Of a stretch of 64,000 bases of DNA, positions 31,713-40,468 are shown in pieces. The notes under the pieces were generated by a model. It made no database searches. It was not told the origin of the DNA and worked only from the letters and a program-made list of their open reading frames with translations. Numbering within the stretch: the first letter of the stretch is position 1; each line of letters starts with the position of its first letter. The stretch comes from Roseovarius sp. EL26 (GTDB lineage: Bacteria > Pseudomonadota > Alphaproteobacteria > Rhodobacterales > Rhodobacteraceae). The translations under genes were made by a program, and so were the position numbers. The DNA is taken from the NCBI RefSeq assembly GCF_900327775.1, contig NZ_OUMZ01000005.1:558001-622000 (forward strand). The letters are read 5' to 3'.

Positions 31713-32093
31713 ATGTTTGGGGTAATACTTTGGAACGATCAAATTAGTAACCGTGCTGTGATTTGGTGTGAAGATCACGGGGACTTAGCTTTTTTGAACA
31801 GTTCTGTTCTTCAAGGTCACAACGTTTGCAAGATCGAAGCTGGTGATCTGGTGCAATTTGATATTGCCGACGATGGCAACATGCGTTTGGCGACTAATGC
31901 ACAATTGGTACAGCCCGACGCATATCCGCAGCTGGCCTCCAGTTTGAAGACTGTACAAGATCCGAAAAAGGCGATGGAAATTGAGACGGGGCAGACTGGT
32001 GGTGCAAAGGTCATTCCCTTTGGCACGCCGCGTAAGCTACGGGCAAGTAAAGGCCCGGCAATACCAGGTGGTCAGCAGCTTAGAAGTGTCTGA
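31713..32093 (+). CDS. Conserved-looking hypothetical protein with an OB/cold-shock-like N-terminal region
   Basis: A 126-residue protein starting at an ATG with a GGGGGAC ribosome site. Residues about 1-65 (GVILWND, AVIWCEDHGDLAFLNSSVL, IEAGDLVQFDI, MRLATNAQLV) follow the strand order and GD-x-V-x-F pattern of a cold-shock domain, but the aromatic RNP motifs of true Csp proteins are absent. A variable Gln/Lys-rich tail follows. Function is unknown; a degenerate OB-fold is an inference. It converges on ilvH with a shared terminator. Confidence 0.65.
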   Translation: MFGVILWNDQISNRAVIWCEDHGDLAFLNSSVLQGHNVCKIEAGDLVQFDIADDGNMRLATNAQLVQPDAYPQLASSLKTVQDPKKAMEIETGQTGGAKVIPFGTPRKLRASKGPAIPGGQQLRSV

Positions 32094-32140
32094 GAAAGGT
32101 TCGCTTTTCCGCGCGGAAAGTTCATGGTCATTTACCGCTA

Positions 32141-32177
32141 AAAAGCCCTGATCGCATATATCGCGATCAGGGCTTTT
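32141..32177. terminator. Bidirectional terminator between convergent genes
   Basis: A 15-bp perfect stem (AAAAGCCCTGATCGC paired with GCGATCAGGGCTTTT) closes a seven-base loop. A- and T-runs at the two ends allow termination from both the hypothetical gene (+) and ilvH (-). Confidence 0.85.
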
Positions 32178-32221
32178 GATTTTGTAATTGATATCGTTCT
32201 AAACAAACGTCAAAGAGCAGA

Positions 32222-32782
32222 TCAACGTCCGCGTGACAGGGCTGCGACACCGGTCCGGGCGATACGGCCTAGTCCCAGCGGGCGCATTAGTTCAGCGAAG
32301 GCATCGATCTTATCAGGTGCGCCTGTCAGCTCGAACACAAAGCTTTCATGTGTTGAATCGACGACCTGTGCCCTGAAAATCTCGGCGAGACGCAACGCTT
32401 CGACCCGTTGCTCGCCTGAGCCATGCACTCGAACCAAAGCCAGCTCGCGTTCAACTGAATCACCTTCGACCGTAAGATCATGCACCTCATGGACCGAGAC
32501 AATCCGCCCAAGCTGTGCCTTGATCTGTTCGATGATCTGTGGCGTTCCTTTGGTTACGATCGTGATGCGCGACATGTGTCCAGTATGGTCAACTTCGGCC
32601 ACGGTCAGGCTATCGATGTTATAGCCACGGCCTGAAAATAGACCAATCACACGTGCCAGAACGCCGGGTTCGTTGTCGACGATTACGGCCAATGTGTGCG
32701 ATTCAACCACGTCGGAAAACGTAGGGCGCAGGTTATAGGCCGAATGCTTGTTCGCGCCTTTTTTGATTTTTAGAGCAGACAT
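32222..32782 (-). CDS. ilvH: Acetolactate synthase small (regulatory) subunit
   Basis: A 186-residue regulatory subunit that confers valine feedback inhibition on the large subunit. The N-terminal ACT domain (about 28-105) contains the valine-site pattern NEPGVLARVIGLFSGRGYNIDSLTV, and a C-terminal domain (about 110-180) follows. It lies 44 bases downstream of ilvB and is part of the same attenuated operon. Confidence 0.94.
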   Translation of the reverse strand: MSALKIKKGANKHSAYNLRPTFSDVVESHTLAVIVDNEPGVLARVIGLFSGRGYNIDSLTVAEVDHTGHMSRITIVTKGTPQIIEQIKAQLGRIVSVHEVHDLTVEGDSVERELALVRVHGSGEQRVEALRLAEIFRAQVVDSTHESFVFELTGAPDKIDAFAELMRPLGLGRIARTGVAALSRGR

Positions 32783-32826
32783 TTATACGCCTTTCCTTTG
32801 GATGTGTGTCAGCGAAGAAGAAACGC

Positions 32827-34581
32827 TTACACAAGCACCGCGCCAGTATTTCCGATTGCGTCTTCGGTTGATGCTTCACCCAGCAACATTTTGTTATGTG
32901 GCTCACCTGATGGGATCATCGGGAAGCAGTTTTCATGCTTTTCAACCAGACAGTCGAAAATCACGGGCCCGTCGTAGTTGATCATTTCCATGATTGCGTC
33001 ATCCAGATCCGCCGGATCTGAGCAGATGATGCCTTTGGCGCCAAACGCTTCGGCGAGTTTCACAAAGTCGGGCAGAGATTCTGACCAGCTGTGCGAATAG
33101 CGCTGTCCATGCAGCAGCTCTTGCCACTGGCGTACCATGCCAAGGCGTTCATTGTTAAGAATGAACTGTTTCACCGGCAGATTGAACTGCATCGCTGTGC
33201 CCATTTCCTGCATGTTCATCAGCCACGAGGCCTCGCCTGCCACGTTGATAACCAATGATTCCGGGTGTGCCATCTGCGCACCGATTGAGGCCGGGAAGCC
33301 ATAGCCCATAGTGCCCAAGCCACCCGAGGTCATCCAGCGGTTTGGGTCCTCGAAGTTCAGATATTGCGCCGCCCACATCTGGTGTTGGCCAACTTCGGTG
33401 CAGATATAGCGATCGTGATCTTTAGTCAGAGCTTCAAGTCGGGACAGCGCATGCTGTGGCCGGATGACTTTGCCTTCTTGAGTGAATGCCAGACAGTTGA
33501 CCTTTTTCCAGTCTTCGATCATCGCCCACCATTGCTGCAGACCTTCGCGGTTGACCTTGCGGCCACGCGATTTCCAAACCTTGAGCAGGTCTTCCAACAC
33601 GTGACCTACATCGCCCACAATTGGAATGTCCGCCTTGATTACCTTGTTGATCGAGGATGGATCGATATCGATGTGCGCCTTGATTGAACCCGGGCTGAAC
33701 GCATCGACGCGCCCGGTGATCCGGTCATCAAAACGCGCACCGATGTTAATCATCAGATCGCAGTCATGCATGGCCATGTTGGCCTCATAAAGACCGTGCA
33801 TACCCAGCATGCCCAACCAGCTTTTGCCCGAGGCTGGATAAGCGCCCAGGCCCATCAGGGTTGAGGTAATCGGAATACCTGTGGCCTCAACCAACTCACG
33901 TAAAAGCTGGCTTGCGGCTGTGCCGGAATTGATCACGCCACCACCTGTGTAAAACAGGGGGCGCTCAGCAGTTTCCAGCGCCTCAACCAGTTCGGTGATC
34001 GTTTCCAGATCGCCTTTGACAGGAGGTTGATAATGACTGGTTTTAGCCTTGCCGGGAGGGGTGTATTCGGCGCTGGCGAACTGAACATCCTTGGGGATGT
34101 CGACAACAACCGGGCCGGGGCGGCCAGAGGTGGCAACGTGGAACGCCTGATGCAGAGTGTCCGACAGATCACCGGTGTCTTTGACCAGCCAGTTGTGCTT
34201 GGTGCAAGGGCGGGTGATGCCAACTGTGTCGGCTTCCTGAAAGGCATCGTTGCCGATCATGAAGGTCGGAACCTGCCCGGTCAAAACTACTAGCGGGATG
34301 GAATCAAGCAACGCATCGGTGATGCCGGTCACGGCATTGGTCGCCCCTGGACCGGATGTCACTAGAACAACACCGGGCTTGCCTGTTGAACGGGCATACC
34401 CTTCAGCGGCATGAACCGCACCTTGTTCGTGGCGGACAAGTACGTGGCGAATATCGTTTTGCTGAAAGATTTCGTCATAAATCGGTAGCACGGCGCCACC
34501 GGGGTATCCGAACACGACATCCACACCCTGATCCCTCAAGGTTTGGACTACCATTTTCGCTCCGCTCATCTGACGTGTCAT
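32827..34581 (-). CDS. ilvB: Acetolactate synthase large (catalytic) subunit
   Basis: A 584-residue TPP/FAD enzyme that makes acetolactate or acetohydroxybutyrate, the first common step to Val, Leu and Ile. The catalytic Glu is E52 (VRHEQGAVHAAEGYA). In the C-terminal cofactor domain the Mg-TPP motif GDG-x24-27-NN appears as G449-E450-A ... N476-N477, so the usual metal-binding Asp is Glu. The ATG has CGGAG upstream. Transcription passes through a leader-peptide attenuator at 34619-34717 first. The two genes form the ilvBH operon. Confidence 0.94.
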   Translation of the reverse strand: MTRQMSGAKMVVQTLRDQGVDVVFGYPGGAVLPIYDEIFQQNDIRHVLVRHEQGAVHAAEGYARSTGKPGVVLVTSGPGATNAVTGITDALLDSIPLVVLTGQVPTFMIGNDAFQEADTVGITRPCTKHNWLVKDTGDLSDTLHQAFHVATSGRPGPVVVDIPKDVQFASAEYTPPGKAKTSHYQPPVKGDLETITELVEALETAERPLFYTGGGVINSGTAASQLLRELVEATGIPITSTLMGLGAYPASGKSWLGMLGMHGLYEANMAMHDCDLMINIGARFDDRITGRVDAFSPGSIKAHIDIDPSSINKVIKADIPIVGDVGHVLEDLLKVWKSRGRKVNREGLQQWWAMIEDWKKVNCLAFTQEGKVIRPQHALSRLEALTKDHDRYICTEVGQHQMWAAQYLNFEDPNRWMTSGGLGTMGYGFPASIGAQMAHPESLVINVAGEASWLMNMQEMGTAMQFNLPVKQFILNNERLGMVRQWQELLHGQRYSHSWSESLPDFVKLAEAFGAKGIICSDPADLDDAIMEMINYDGPVIFDCLVEKHENCFPMIPSGEPHNKMLLGEASTEDAIGNTGAVLV

Positions 34582-34618
34582 ACTATCGCTCCGTTCGTGA
34601 CGTCATCGTTATACGCAT

Positions 34619-34644
34619 AAAAAAAGCCCCCGATCTTCGGGGGC
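34619..34644 (-). terminator. Attenuator terminator of the ilvBH leader
   Basis: On the minus strand, GCCCCCGA-AGA-TCGGGGGC (8-bp stem, three-base loop) is followed by seven T. It lies between the leader peptide and ilvB. An alternative, mutually exclusive 10-bp pairing joins 34677-34686 (within the leader gene) to 34642-34651, overlapping the first terminator arm, and would act as the antiterminator. Confidence 0.9.
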
Positions 34645-34669
34645 GCATGGGGTACCGTTATGGTGTCCG

Positions 34670-34717
34670 TTACCGGCCCATGCGCCTTTTGCCTAGAATT
34701 ACGACTAGCGCGTTCAT
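34670..34717 (-). CDS. ilvBH leader peptide (branched-chain attenuation)
   Basis: A 15-residue ORF (MNALVVILGKRRMGR, then TAA) with AGGAG seven bases upstream (34725-34729). Residues 4-8 are Leu-Val-Val-Ile-Leu, the three end products of the pathway. Ribosome stalling on these codons would leave the following segment (34677-34686) free to form the antiterminator, while reaching the stop codon would cover it and allow the terminator at 34619-34644. This fits classic transcription attenuation as known for amino acid operons in proteobacteria. Confidence 0.9.
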   Translation of the reverse strand: MNALVVILGKRRMGR

Positions 34718-34890
34718 TGCGCGACTCCTTCGCTGCGTGTGCGAGACACTATGTCTGTGGAAAAGGGGCGTCAACCGGTTTTGCGAGAATTATTACTGAA
34801 ATTGGCGCATTTCTTTACATTTATTGCGCGTGATTTTTTTGAACCCTTGTTTTAAAACATAAAAGTTCATGCAATTTGGGGCATGAACAA

Positions 34891-36390
34891 CTAGTTTACC
34901 TCTGCCTCATGATCAATCAGCTTGACCATATGCCAGCGGATCACATCGCTGCGCACCGGATCCAAGTCCCGCACGCGTTTTGACAGGCCCACTAGCTGAC
35001 TGCGGTGAAAGGGAATAAGTGTTCCCGAGGTGTCGGCTAGATGTTCTTGCGCGCGAATGTACAGGTGTCGCCGAGCCTCAAAATTCAGCTCTTTGCGAGC
35101 GGCCAGTAACATCAGCTCAAAGTTTGGGTCACGGTAATAGCTTTCATTGCCGTTGGCGTTTGAATGATAGGCTTCATTCAGCACCTGATCTGCGGGGCGG
35201 GCGGACCAACTGGTGGCGAAACCATCCTTGTTTTTCCAGATCTCTGTCCAGTATCCATCGGCAGAGGCCTTAACGATGTTGACGTTAATACCTGCCTTGG
35301 CAACTTGCTGCTGAAAGGCAACGGCCATCGCTGACCAAGCTTGATCTATCGTCGATATATGCAGGTCAACATTGATGCCATAGGGATAGCCTGCCTCGGC
35401 CAGCAATGCCCGCGCAGCTCCGATATCCTGTGGGCAGCTCATCGTGGCGCGGTACTGGTCATCTGGGGCAACGGGGGTGTCGCAGGATATTGTGCCCCCC
35501 CCGTCCAATGCCAGTTTCAACAGCTCCTCACGATCAACTGCCAAACGGATCGCGCGGCGGACACGGGCATCGGTAAAGGGCGCGATATCAGTTCGAAAGA
35601 CAAAGCCTGACCAGTTGCCGGTGGGAATGTCTTGAATGATGTAACGGTCTGATTTTGACAAAGCACGGCGAAGTAGGGGCAAAATGCCACGTTCCATATC
35701 CAGCTGTCCGGCCAAAAATGCCTGCAACCGCGCCTGGGAATCCGGCACACCTATAATTTCCATGCGTTCAATGTAGGGCGCGCCCTCCCAGTAGTCGGGA
35801 TTGGCCACAAGTTGTGTGATACCGTCAGGGTCAAACTTTTCGACCATGAAAGGACCGGTGCCGATACCGGTTTGGGCGATTTTTCCGCCAGAGCCATCAG
35901 GGATAATCCGTAATCTGGGGTCCATCAGTAAAAGAGGAAGATCGGCAAAAGTTGATTTCAGGCTAAAACGAACCGTCAGATCGTCCGGTGCATCGATATT
36001 GGTCATCATTTTGAGCAATGATTGAGCGGGGCTATTGGTGGCAGGGTCAAGCGTGCGATTAAAAGTATAAACTACATCGCTAGCATCAAATGTACTGCCA
36101 TCGTGGAACCGCACGCCATCACGCAGCCTTATGGTCCAAACTGTGCCGTCTTTGTTGGTGTACCATTCGGTCGCAAGGTCCGGCTGCGGCAGGCCATCAG
36201 AGTCGGGGCGGGCCAGCCGGTTCATGATCTTTTCCGTAACTTGCAACACCCGGCCTTGTGAGATTGGATCAAGGCTGGATCGATCTCCTTTGCCAACATC
36301 ATGAGCCTGCCGGAAGACGCTGTCAGATTGAGCTAAGACAAGCTGTGCCACAAACGTCATGGCGATAGTCATGGTGATCAGCAGGCGCAT
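34891..36390 (-). CDS. Peptide/nickel-type ABC transporter substrate-binding protein (family 5)
   Basis: A 499-residue exported binding protein. The signal peptide spans about residues 1-20 (cleavage after VLA). The family 5 signature is seen in DLATEWYTNKDGTVWTIRLRDGVRFHDGSTFDASDVVYTFNRTLDP. No permease or ATPase genes are adjacent, so it is an orphan component that may use a transporter encoded elsewhere. Ligand is not predictable. Confidence 0.85.
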   Translation of the reverse strand: MRLLITMTIAMTFVAQLVLAQSDSVFRQAHDVGKGDRSSLDPISQGRVLQVTEKIMNRLARPDSDGLPQPDLATEWYTNKDGTVWTIRLRDGVRFHDGSTFDASDVVYTFNRTLDPATNSPAQSLLKMMTNIDAPDDLTVRFSLKSTFADLPLLLMDPRLRIIPDGSGGKIAQTGIGTGPFMVEKFDPDGITQLVANPDYWEGAPYIERMEIIGVPDSQARLQAFLAGQLDMERGILPLLRRALSKSDRYIIQDIPTGNWSGFVFRTDIAPFTDARVRRAIRLAVDREELLKLALDGGGTISCDTPVAPDDQYRATMSCPQDIGAARALLAEAGYPYGINVDLHISTIDQAWSAMAVAFQQQVAKAGINVNIVKASADGYWTEIWKNKDGFATSWSARPADQVLNEAYHSNANGNESYYRDPNFELMLLAARKELNFEARRHLYIRAQEHLADTSGTLIPFHRSQLVGLSKRVRDLDPVRSDVIRWHMVKLIDHEAEVN

Positions 36391-36511
36391 GGTTCATCCC
36401 GGTCTGGTAGCTGGATTGATTTGTGGCCGATCTGGCCCAATAAATCAAATGTTACGCAGATTTGTGAAGGGATGTGATGAAAGATAAACGCACCGATTGT
36501 TTGGATGGGGC

Positions 36512-37339
36512 TTAGTCGTTCAGGACCCACTCTTCAGAATCGAGATGAAATGTCACCATGCGGCTTGCAGAAGGCTTTGGCAGGGTCCGTTTTTCGCGTT
36601 TGCGCAGTACCAAACCGTGCAGGCGTTCCAGCACTGTTGGTTTTCGTCGTATCGTGCGCATTTCTGCGCGATAGGCACCAGGAACCTGCTGAGATAATTG
36701 ATCACCCTCAAACGTGAATGATCCTAGGTGAGCGTTCACAACGTGAAGTTCATTTTGTTTTGCGAGTGATTTCCATAGAAAATAATCACCGGCCAGTTTG
36801 AATGTCTTAAGGCGCTCAAGATCAATCTGAAAATCCTCACTAGAACGCCAAAGAGTGCTTTCTTGTTGAATAGCATCCAGCCGCGTGCCGTACATGCCGC
36901 AGTCAATCAGGTTGCGATGGAAAGGGTGGCGCAGGCGACCATCGTGAATATGCCCAAAGCAGTTTCGTGCAATGGCGCGACCTGTCAGCCACTTGATTTT
37001 CTCGTATTTGCCAAACACCATCGAAACGATTTCGAAGGTATAGCGATCATACCGTTCGCCAGCGGGCAAATAACTTGTTACGTCGCTTTCGGATATCTTC
37101 GCCAAGCCCTTGGCCAAAGCGTCGTACATGCCGTTGTCTGGTTCTGATATAATATCGATGCGAGGGTCATCAAACGCGCGGACATGTTCAAGCGTATCAT
37201 CGGTTGATGCACCGTCGACAACGATCACATGAACACTGTCTGCGCCCTTGAGGACCGAAGCCTGCTGTAGCAGGCTTTCGATCGTAGTGACAATCTTCGA
37301 ACCAGAGTTGAAAACGGGAATGACGATTGAATACTTCAT
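36512..37339 (-). CDS. Family 2 glycosyltransferase
   Basis: A 275-residue GT-A-fold glycosyltransferase. The N-terminal nucleotide-sugar site includes VIPVFNSGSKI, the DGASTDDT (DXD-like) region and PDNGMYDALAKG, typical of the WcaA/colanic-acid-type transferases that act on the cytoplasmic face in surface glycan assembly. It stands alone next to amino-acid catabolism genes, with no glycan cluster around it, which is unusual for a surface-polysaccharide enzyme. Confidence 0.8.
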   Translation of the reverse strand: MKYSIVIPVFNSGSKIVTTIESLLQQASVLKGADSVHVIVVDGASTDDTLEHVRAFDDPRIDIISEPDNGMYDALAKGLAKISESDVTSYLPAGERYDRYTFEIVSMVFGKYEKIKWLTGRAIARNCFGHIHDGRLRHPFHRNLIDCGMYGTRLDAIQQESTLWRSSEDFQIDLERLKTFKLAGDYFLWKSLAKQNELHVVNAHLGSFTFEGDQLSQQVPGAYRAEMRTIRRKPTVLERLHGLVLRKREKRTLPKPSASRMVTFHLDSEEWVLND

Positions 37340-37441
37340 ATCTGACCAATAGCTCTACCAAGGGGTGCATGCCGCTTTTCACGGAAATTGCCCCCTTTGG
37401 CAAGGCTGGGCTGGATGGGATGCCGCGGAACGTTACGCTGT

Positions 37442-38488
37442 TCAGGGCTCAGCGCGCTGAACCATCCCAAACAGATCACGCGGGTCATCTGGATCGGCCA
37501 AAAGGTCCAGATCGATGAACAGCCCTGTGCCTTTGATATGATCGCGGACATAACGCAGAGCACTGAAATCTTCGATAGCAAATCCGACGCTGTCGAACAG
37601 TGTGATCTGCTCGGCGCTGGTGCGGCCTTGGGTTTTGCCAGAAATTACTTCCCACATCTCTGTAACGGGGTGATCATCTGCCATCTGCTGAATCTCACCC
37701 TCGATACGAGTTTGCTCAGGGAACTCCACAAAAATATCGCTGCGGTGCAAGATCGCCGGTGCCAGTTCGGTTTTGCCGGGGCAATCGCCGCCGATGGCAT
37801 TGATGTGGACGCCTGATCCAATCATGTTGTCGGTCAGAATTGTGGCGCACTGCTTATCGGCGGTGCAGGTGGTGATGATCTGTGCGCCTTCCATCGAGGC
37901 TTCGGCCGATGTGCATTTCACAACGTTCAACCCCATACCGGCCAGATTGCGGGCGGCTTTGTCTGTTGCGGCTGGGTCTATGTCATACAGGCGGACGCTA
38001 TCGATGCCACAGATCGCCTTCATCGCGAGGCTTTGGAATTCCGATTGTGCGCCATTGCCGATCATCGCCATGGTGGTCGAACCTTTCGGTGCCAAGTATT
38101 TGGCCACCATGGCCGAGGTGGCCGCTGTGCGCAGTGCGGTCAGAACGGTCATTTCGGTTAGCAACACAGGATAGCCGGTATTTACATCTGCCAACAGGCC
38201 GAATGCGGTGACGGTTTGTAGCCCGTCTTTGGTATTCTTGGGGTGGCCGTTGACGTATTTAAAGCCATAAACCTCGCCATCCGAAGTTGGCATTAGCTCA
38301 ATCACGCCTTCCTTTGAATGGCTGGCGATACGTGGGGTTTTGTCGAATAGCTCCCACCGACGAAAGTCGGCTTCGATATATTCGGCAATCCCTGTCAGCA
38401 TCGGCTCAATACCGATGTGGTGGACCAGCTTCATCATGTCGTCGACGGATACAAAGGGAACGAGGGCTTTGTCTGAAGGTTGCAACAT
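37442..38488 (-). CDS. ocd: Ornithine cyclodeaminase
   Basis: A 348-residue NAD-dependent enzyme that converts ornithine to proline and ammonia. The Rossmann NAD-binding loop is MAMIGNGAQSEFQSLA, the conserved substrate region includes LTEMTVLTALRTAATSAMVAKYLAPKG, and GGDCPGKTEL contains the catalytic Asp. It follows the CtlX-type hydrolase by 15 bases and with arginase completes a route from arginine and citrulline to proline. Its location matches ornithine use rather than mu-crystallin-type ketimine reduction. Confidence 0.9.
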   Translation of the reverse strand: MLQPSDKALVPFVSVDDMMKLVHHIGIEPMLTGIAEYIEADFRRWELFDKTPRIASHSKEGVIELMPTSDGEVYGFKYVNGHPKNTKDGLQTVTAFGLLADVNTGYPVLLTEMTVLTALRTAATSAMVAKYLAPKGSTTMAMIGNGAQSEFQSLAMKAICGIDSVRLYDIDPAATDKAARNLAGMGLNVVKCTSAEASMEGAQIITTCTADKQCATILTDNMIGSGVHINAIGGDCPGKTELAPAILHRSDIFVEFPEQTRIEGEIQQMADDHPVTEMWEVISGKTQGRTSAEQITLFDSVGFAIEDFSALRYVRDHIKGTGLFIDLDLLADPDDPRDLFGMVQRAEP

Positions 38489-38503
38489 TGTAATCGCTCT
38501 TTC

Positions 38504-39424
38504 TTAATGGGTGCGCTTGGAAAGGTGGATGCCGGCGAGCATACAGCGCACCGAGCCGCCTGCACTTTCCAGTGTAGGGATAGATAAGTGGAGTAGCCGG
38601 ACCGACCTTTCCAGCTGGTTGATCTGATTGGTGGTCAGGGCGTCAAACGCACATTGTGATAGTGCCAGAACCCGGCCTTCGGGCGAGGACAGCTCAATAG
38701 CGTTACCGGCAAAAGCATGGATTTGTGCAGGCGTTAGGTCAATGATTTCGCGATCTGGTTCGCGCAGGCGCCTTGCGATTTCTGCGCGACGATTTGTATC
38801 TGGGATCATTTCAAGGCTGATCATCACGATCTTTGTGCCAATCGCCATCAAAACGTTGGTGTGATAGACTGGTACGCCATTCTGATCGACTGCATCGAAC
38901 ACGACCGGCTCGTAGCCAAATTGGGTGCAAAACCGTTCCAGCAAAATCGGATCAGCCCGATGAGAGCGCGCGACATAAGCCACGCGCGTCAGATGATCGA
39001 TCACCATGGCACCGGTGCCTTCGAGATAAAGGCCATCGGGTTCCAGCCCGGAATAGTCGATGACTTCCTGTACACGGTAATCGCGTTTAAGCAGCTCGAT
39101 CACATCGGCGCGACGCTCGCGGCGGCGGTTCTGGGCATACATCGGGTAAATTGCGATTGATCCGCCAGCGTGAGTGGAGAACCAGTTGTTCGGAAAAACA
39201 GAATCCGGCGTATCAGCGCCGTGATCTTGAAAAACATGGACCTCGATGCCAGCCTCTCGCAGTGTTTCAACTGCTTGATCAAACTCGCTTTGTGCCCGTG
39301 CGGCGATGGTGACGGCATCAGTGTCCAATTCGGTTTGAAAGACGTTGTCGCCAGCGGTTTGAGGGTTTGGGTGGAATTGATCTGGACGAATCATAACCAC
39401 GCTGGAAGGGGCTTGAATGCTCAT
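38504..39424 (-). CDS. ctlX: Amidinotransferase-fold hydrolase, CtlX (citrulline utilization) type
   Basis: A 306-residue guanidino-group-modifying enzyme fold protein. Conserved elements are IRPDQFHPNP near the start, DSVFPNNWFSTH (Asp/Asn substrate contacts), the catalytic His in VYHTNVLMA and the C-terminal nucleophile Cys in GGSVRCMLAGI. This family hydrolyses citrulline or related guanidino/ureido compounds to ornithine. Its ATG overlaps the arginase stop by four bases, and ornithine cyclodeaminase follows, so the chemistry fits ornithine supply. The exact substrate is inferred. Confidence 0.82.
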   Translation of the reverse strand: MSIQAPSSVVMIRPDQFHPNPQTAGDNVFQTELDTDAVTIAARAQSEFDQAVETLREAGIEVHVFQDHGADTPDSVFPNNWFSTHAGGSIAIYPMYAQNRRRERRADVIELLKRDYRVQEVIDYSGLEPDGLYLEGTGAMVIDHLTRVAYVARSHRADPILLERFCTQFGYEPVVFDAVDQNGVPVYHTNVLMAIGTKIVMISLEMIPDTNRRAEIARRLREPDREIIDLTPAQIHAFAGNAIELSSPEGRVLALSQCAFDALTTNQINQLERSVRLLHLSIPTLESAGGSVRCMLAGIHLSKRTH

Positions 39425-40350
39425 GTGAAGGCTCTTGTCGGGCGGTCAAAGACGCGGCGGCCAAAGGCCGAGGCTGTCAGATCGACCATCACCTGTGCGG
39501 TTTTTCCACGCTCATCAAGGAAAGGGTTGAGTTCGACCAGATCAAGAGAAGTCATCAAGCCGCTGTCGCTGATCATTTCCATAACCAGATGCGCTTCTCG
39601 TACAGTTGCACCGCCAGGTACGGTTGTGCCGACTGCAGGGGCGAAAGATGGGTCAAGAAAATCGACGTCCAAAGACACATGTAACGCGCCATTTTGTTGG
39701 GCAACGTGCTCCAGAAACGTTGTCAGAGGCCGAGCAATGCCATGTTCATCAATCTGGCGCATGTCGTGATAGCGAATGTCTGTGCTTTGCAGGGCTTCGC
39801 GTTCGGCCTGATCAACAGAACGTAAACCGATGATGCAGATGTTTTCTTGTGGAATCGGGTTCGTCACTTCTGGGAAGCCAAAAAATCCTTCTCGACCAGT
39901 TACATAGCCCAGTGGCGTGCCGTGCAGGTTGCCCGAGGCGGTTGATTGAGGGGTGTGGAAGTCACTATGTGCATCCAGCCAAAGTACAAACTGCGGGCGT
40001 TCAGATTTAGCTGCGTGATTAGCCACTCCGGCTACGGAGCCAAGTGAAAGGCTGTGATCGCCGCCCAGAAAGATTGGCAGACCCTGGTCCATCGCGGCCT
40101 CGGCACTGTTAATCAATGCGTTGGTCCAGCCGATGGTCTCTTCTCCGGCGTGAATATGATCTGGCAGATTTTTTGCGTTTGAATTTTCAGTGGCGGCAAG
40201 GTTGCCCCAATCCTCGACACGGTAGCCGAGCTCGGACAATGTTTCGGACAGGCCTGCAACACGGTAGGCATCTGGTCCCATGATACAGCCACGGCGGCGT
40301 TTGCCGCTGTCGACGGGTGCGCCAATCAGAATGCAGGAATGGGGGGGCAT
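39421..40350 (-). CDS. rocF: Arginase
   Basis: A 309-residue binuclear manganese ureohydrolase that splits arginine into ornithine and urea. All metal-ligand motifs are intact: GGDHSLSLGS, LDAHSDFHTP and DVDFLDPSFAP, followed by the E-x-N-P substrate contact (LVELNPFLDERGKTA). The first gene of an arginine-catabolism operon (arginase, ctlX, ocd), divergent from an Lrp/AsnC regulator. Confidence 0.93.
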   Translation of the reverse strand: MPPHSCILIGAPVDSGKRRRGCIMGPDAYRVAGLSETLSELGYRVEDWGNLAATENSNAKNLPDHIHAGEETIGWTNALINSAEAAMDQGLPIFLGGDHSLSLGSVAGVANHAAKSERPQFVLWLDAHSDFHTPQSTASGNLHGTPLGYVTGREGFFGFPEVTNPIPQENICIIGLRSVDQAEREALQSTDIRYHDMRQIDEHGIARPLTTFLEHVAQQNGALHVSLDVDFLDPSFAPAVGTTVPGGATVREAHLVMEMISDSGLMTSLDLVELNPFLDERGKTAQVMVDLTASAFGRRVFDRPTRAFT

Positions 40351-40384
40351 GGTACAATCCTTTTCGAGTGATAATATATAAATA

Positions 40385-40468
40385 CCGCTAAAGCGGTTGC
40401 GTTAAAGGCATCATTTTGCACATAATGGAACTGAATTTACCAAAATGAACTTTATAGTGAGCAAAATG
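40385..40468. promoter_or_regulatory. Repeated half-sites between arginase and the Lrp regulator
   Basis: CCGCT-AA-AGCGG is an inverted repeat at 40385-40396. CATTTTG at 40412-40418 faces CAAAATG at 40441-40447, and another CAAAATG lies at 40462-40468. These repeated sites are plausible Lrp/AsnC operators for the arginine genes and autoregulation. Confidence 0.4.

Noticed and set aside
34642..34676. mini-ykkC-like ACGG motifs in the ilvB leader
   Set aside because: The surrounding sequence is fully explained by the leader-peptide attenuator and the paired-hairpin arrangement of mini-ykkC is not present.
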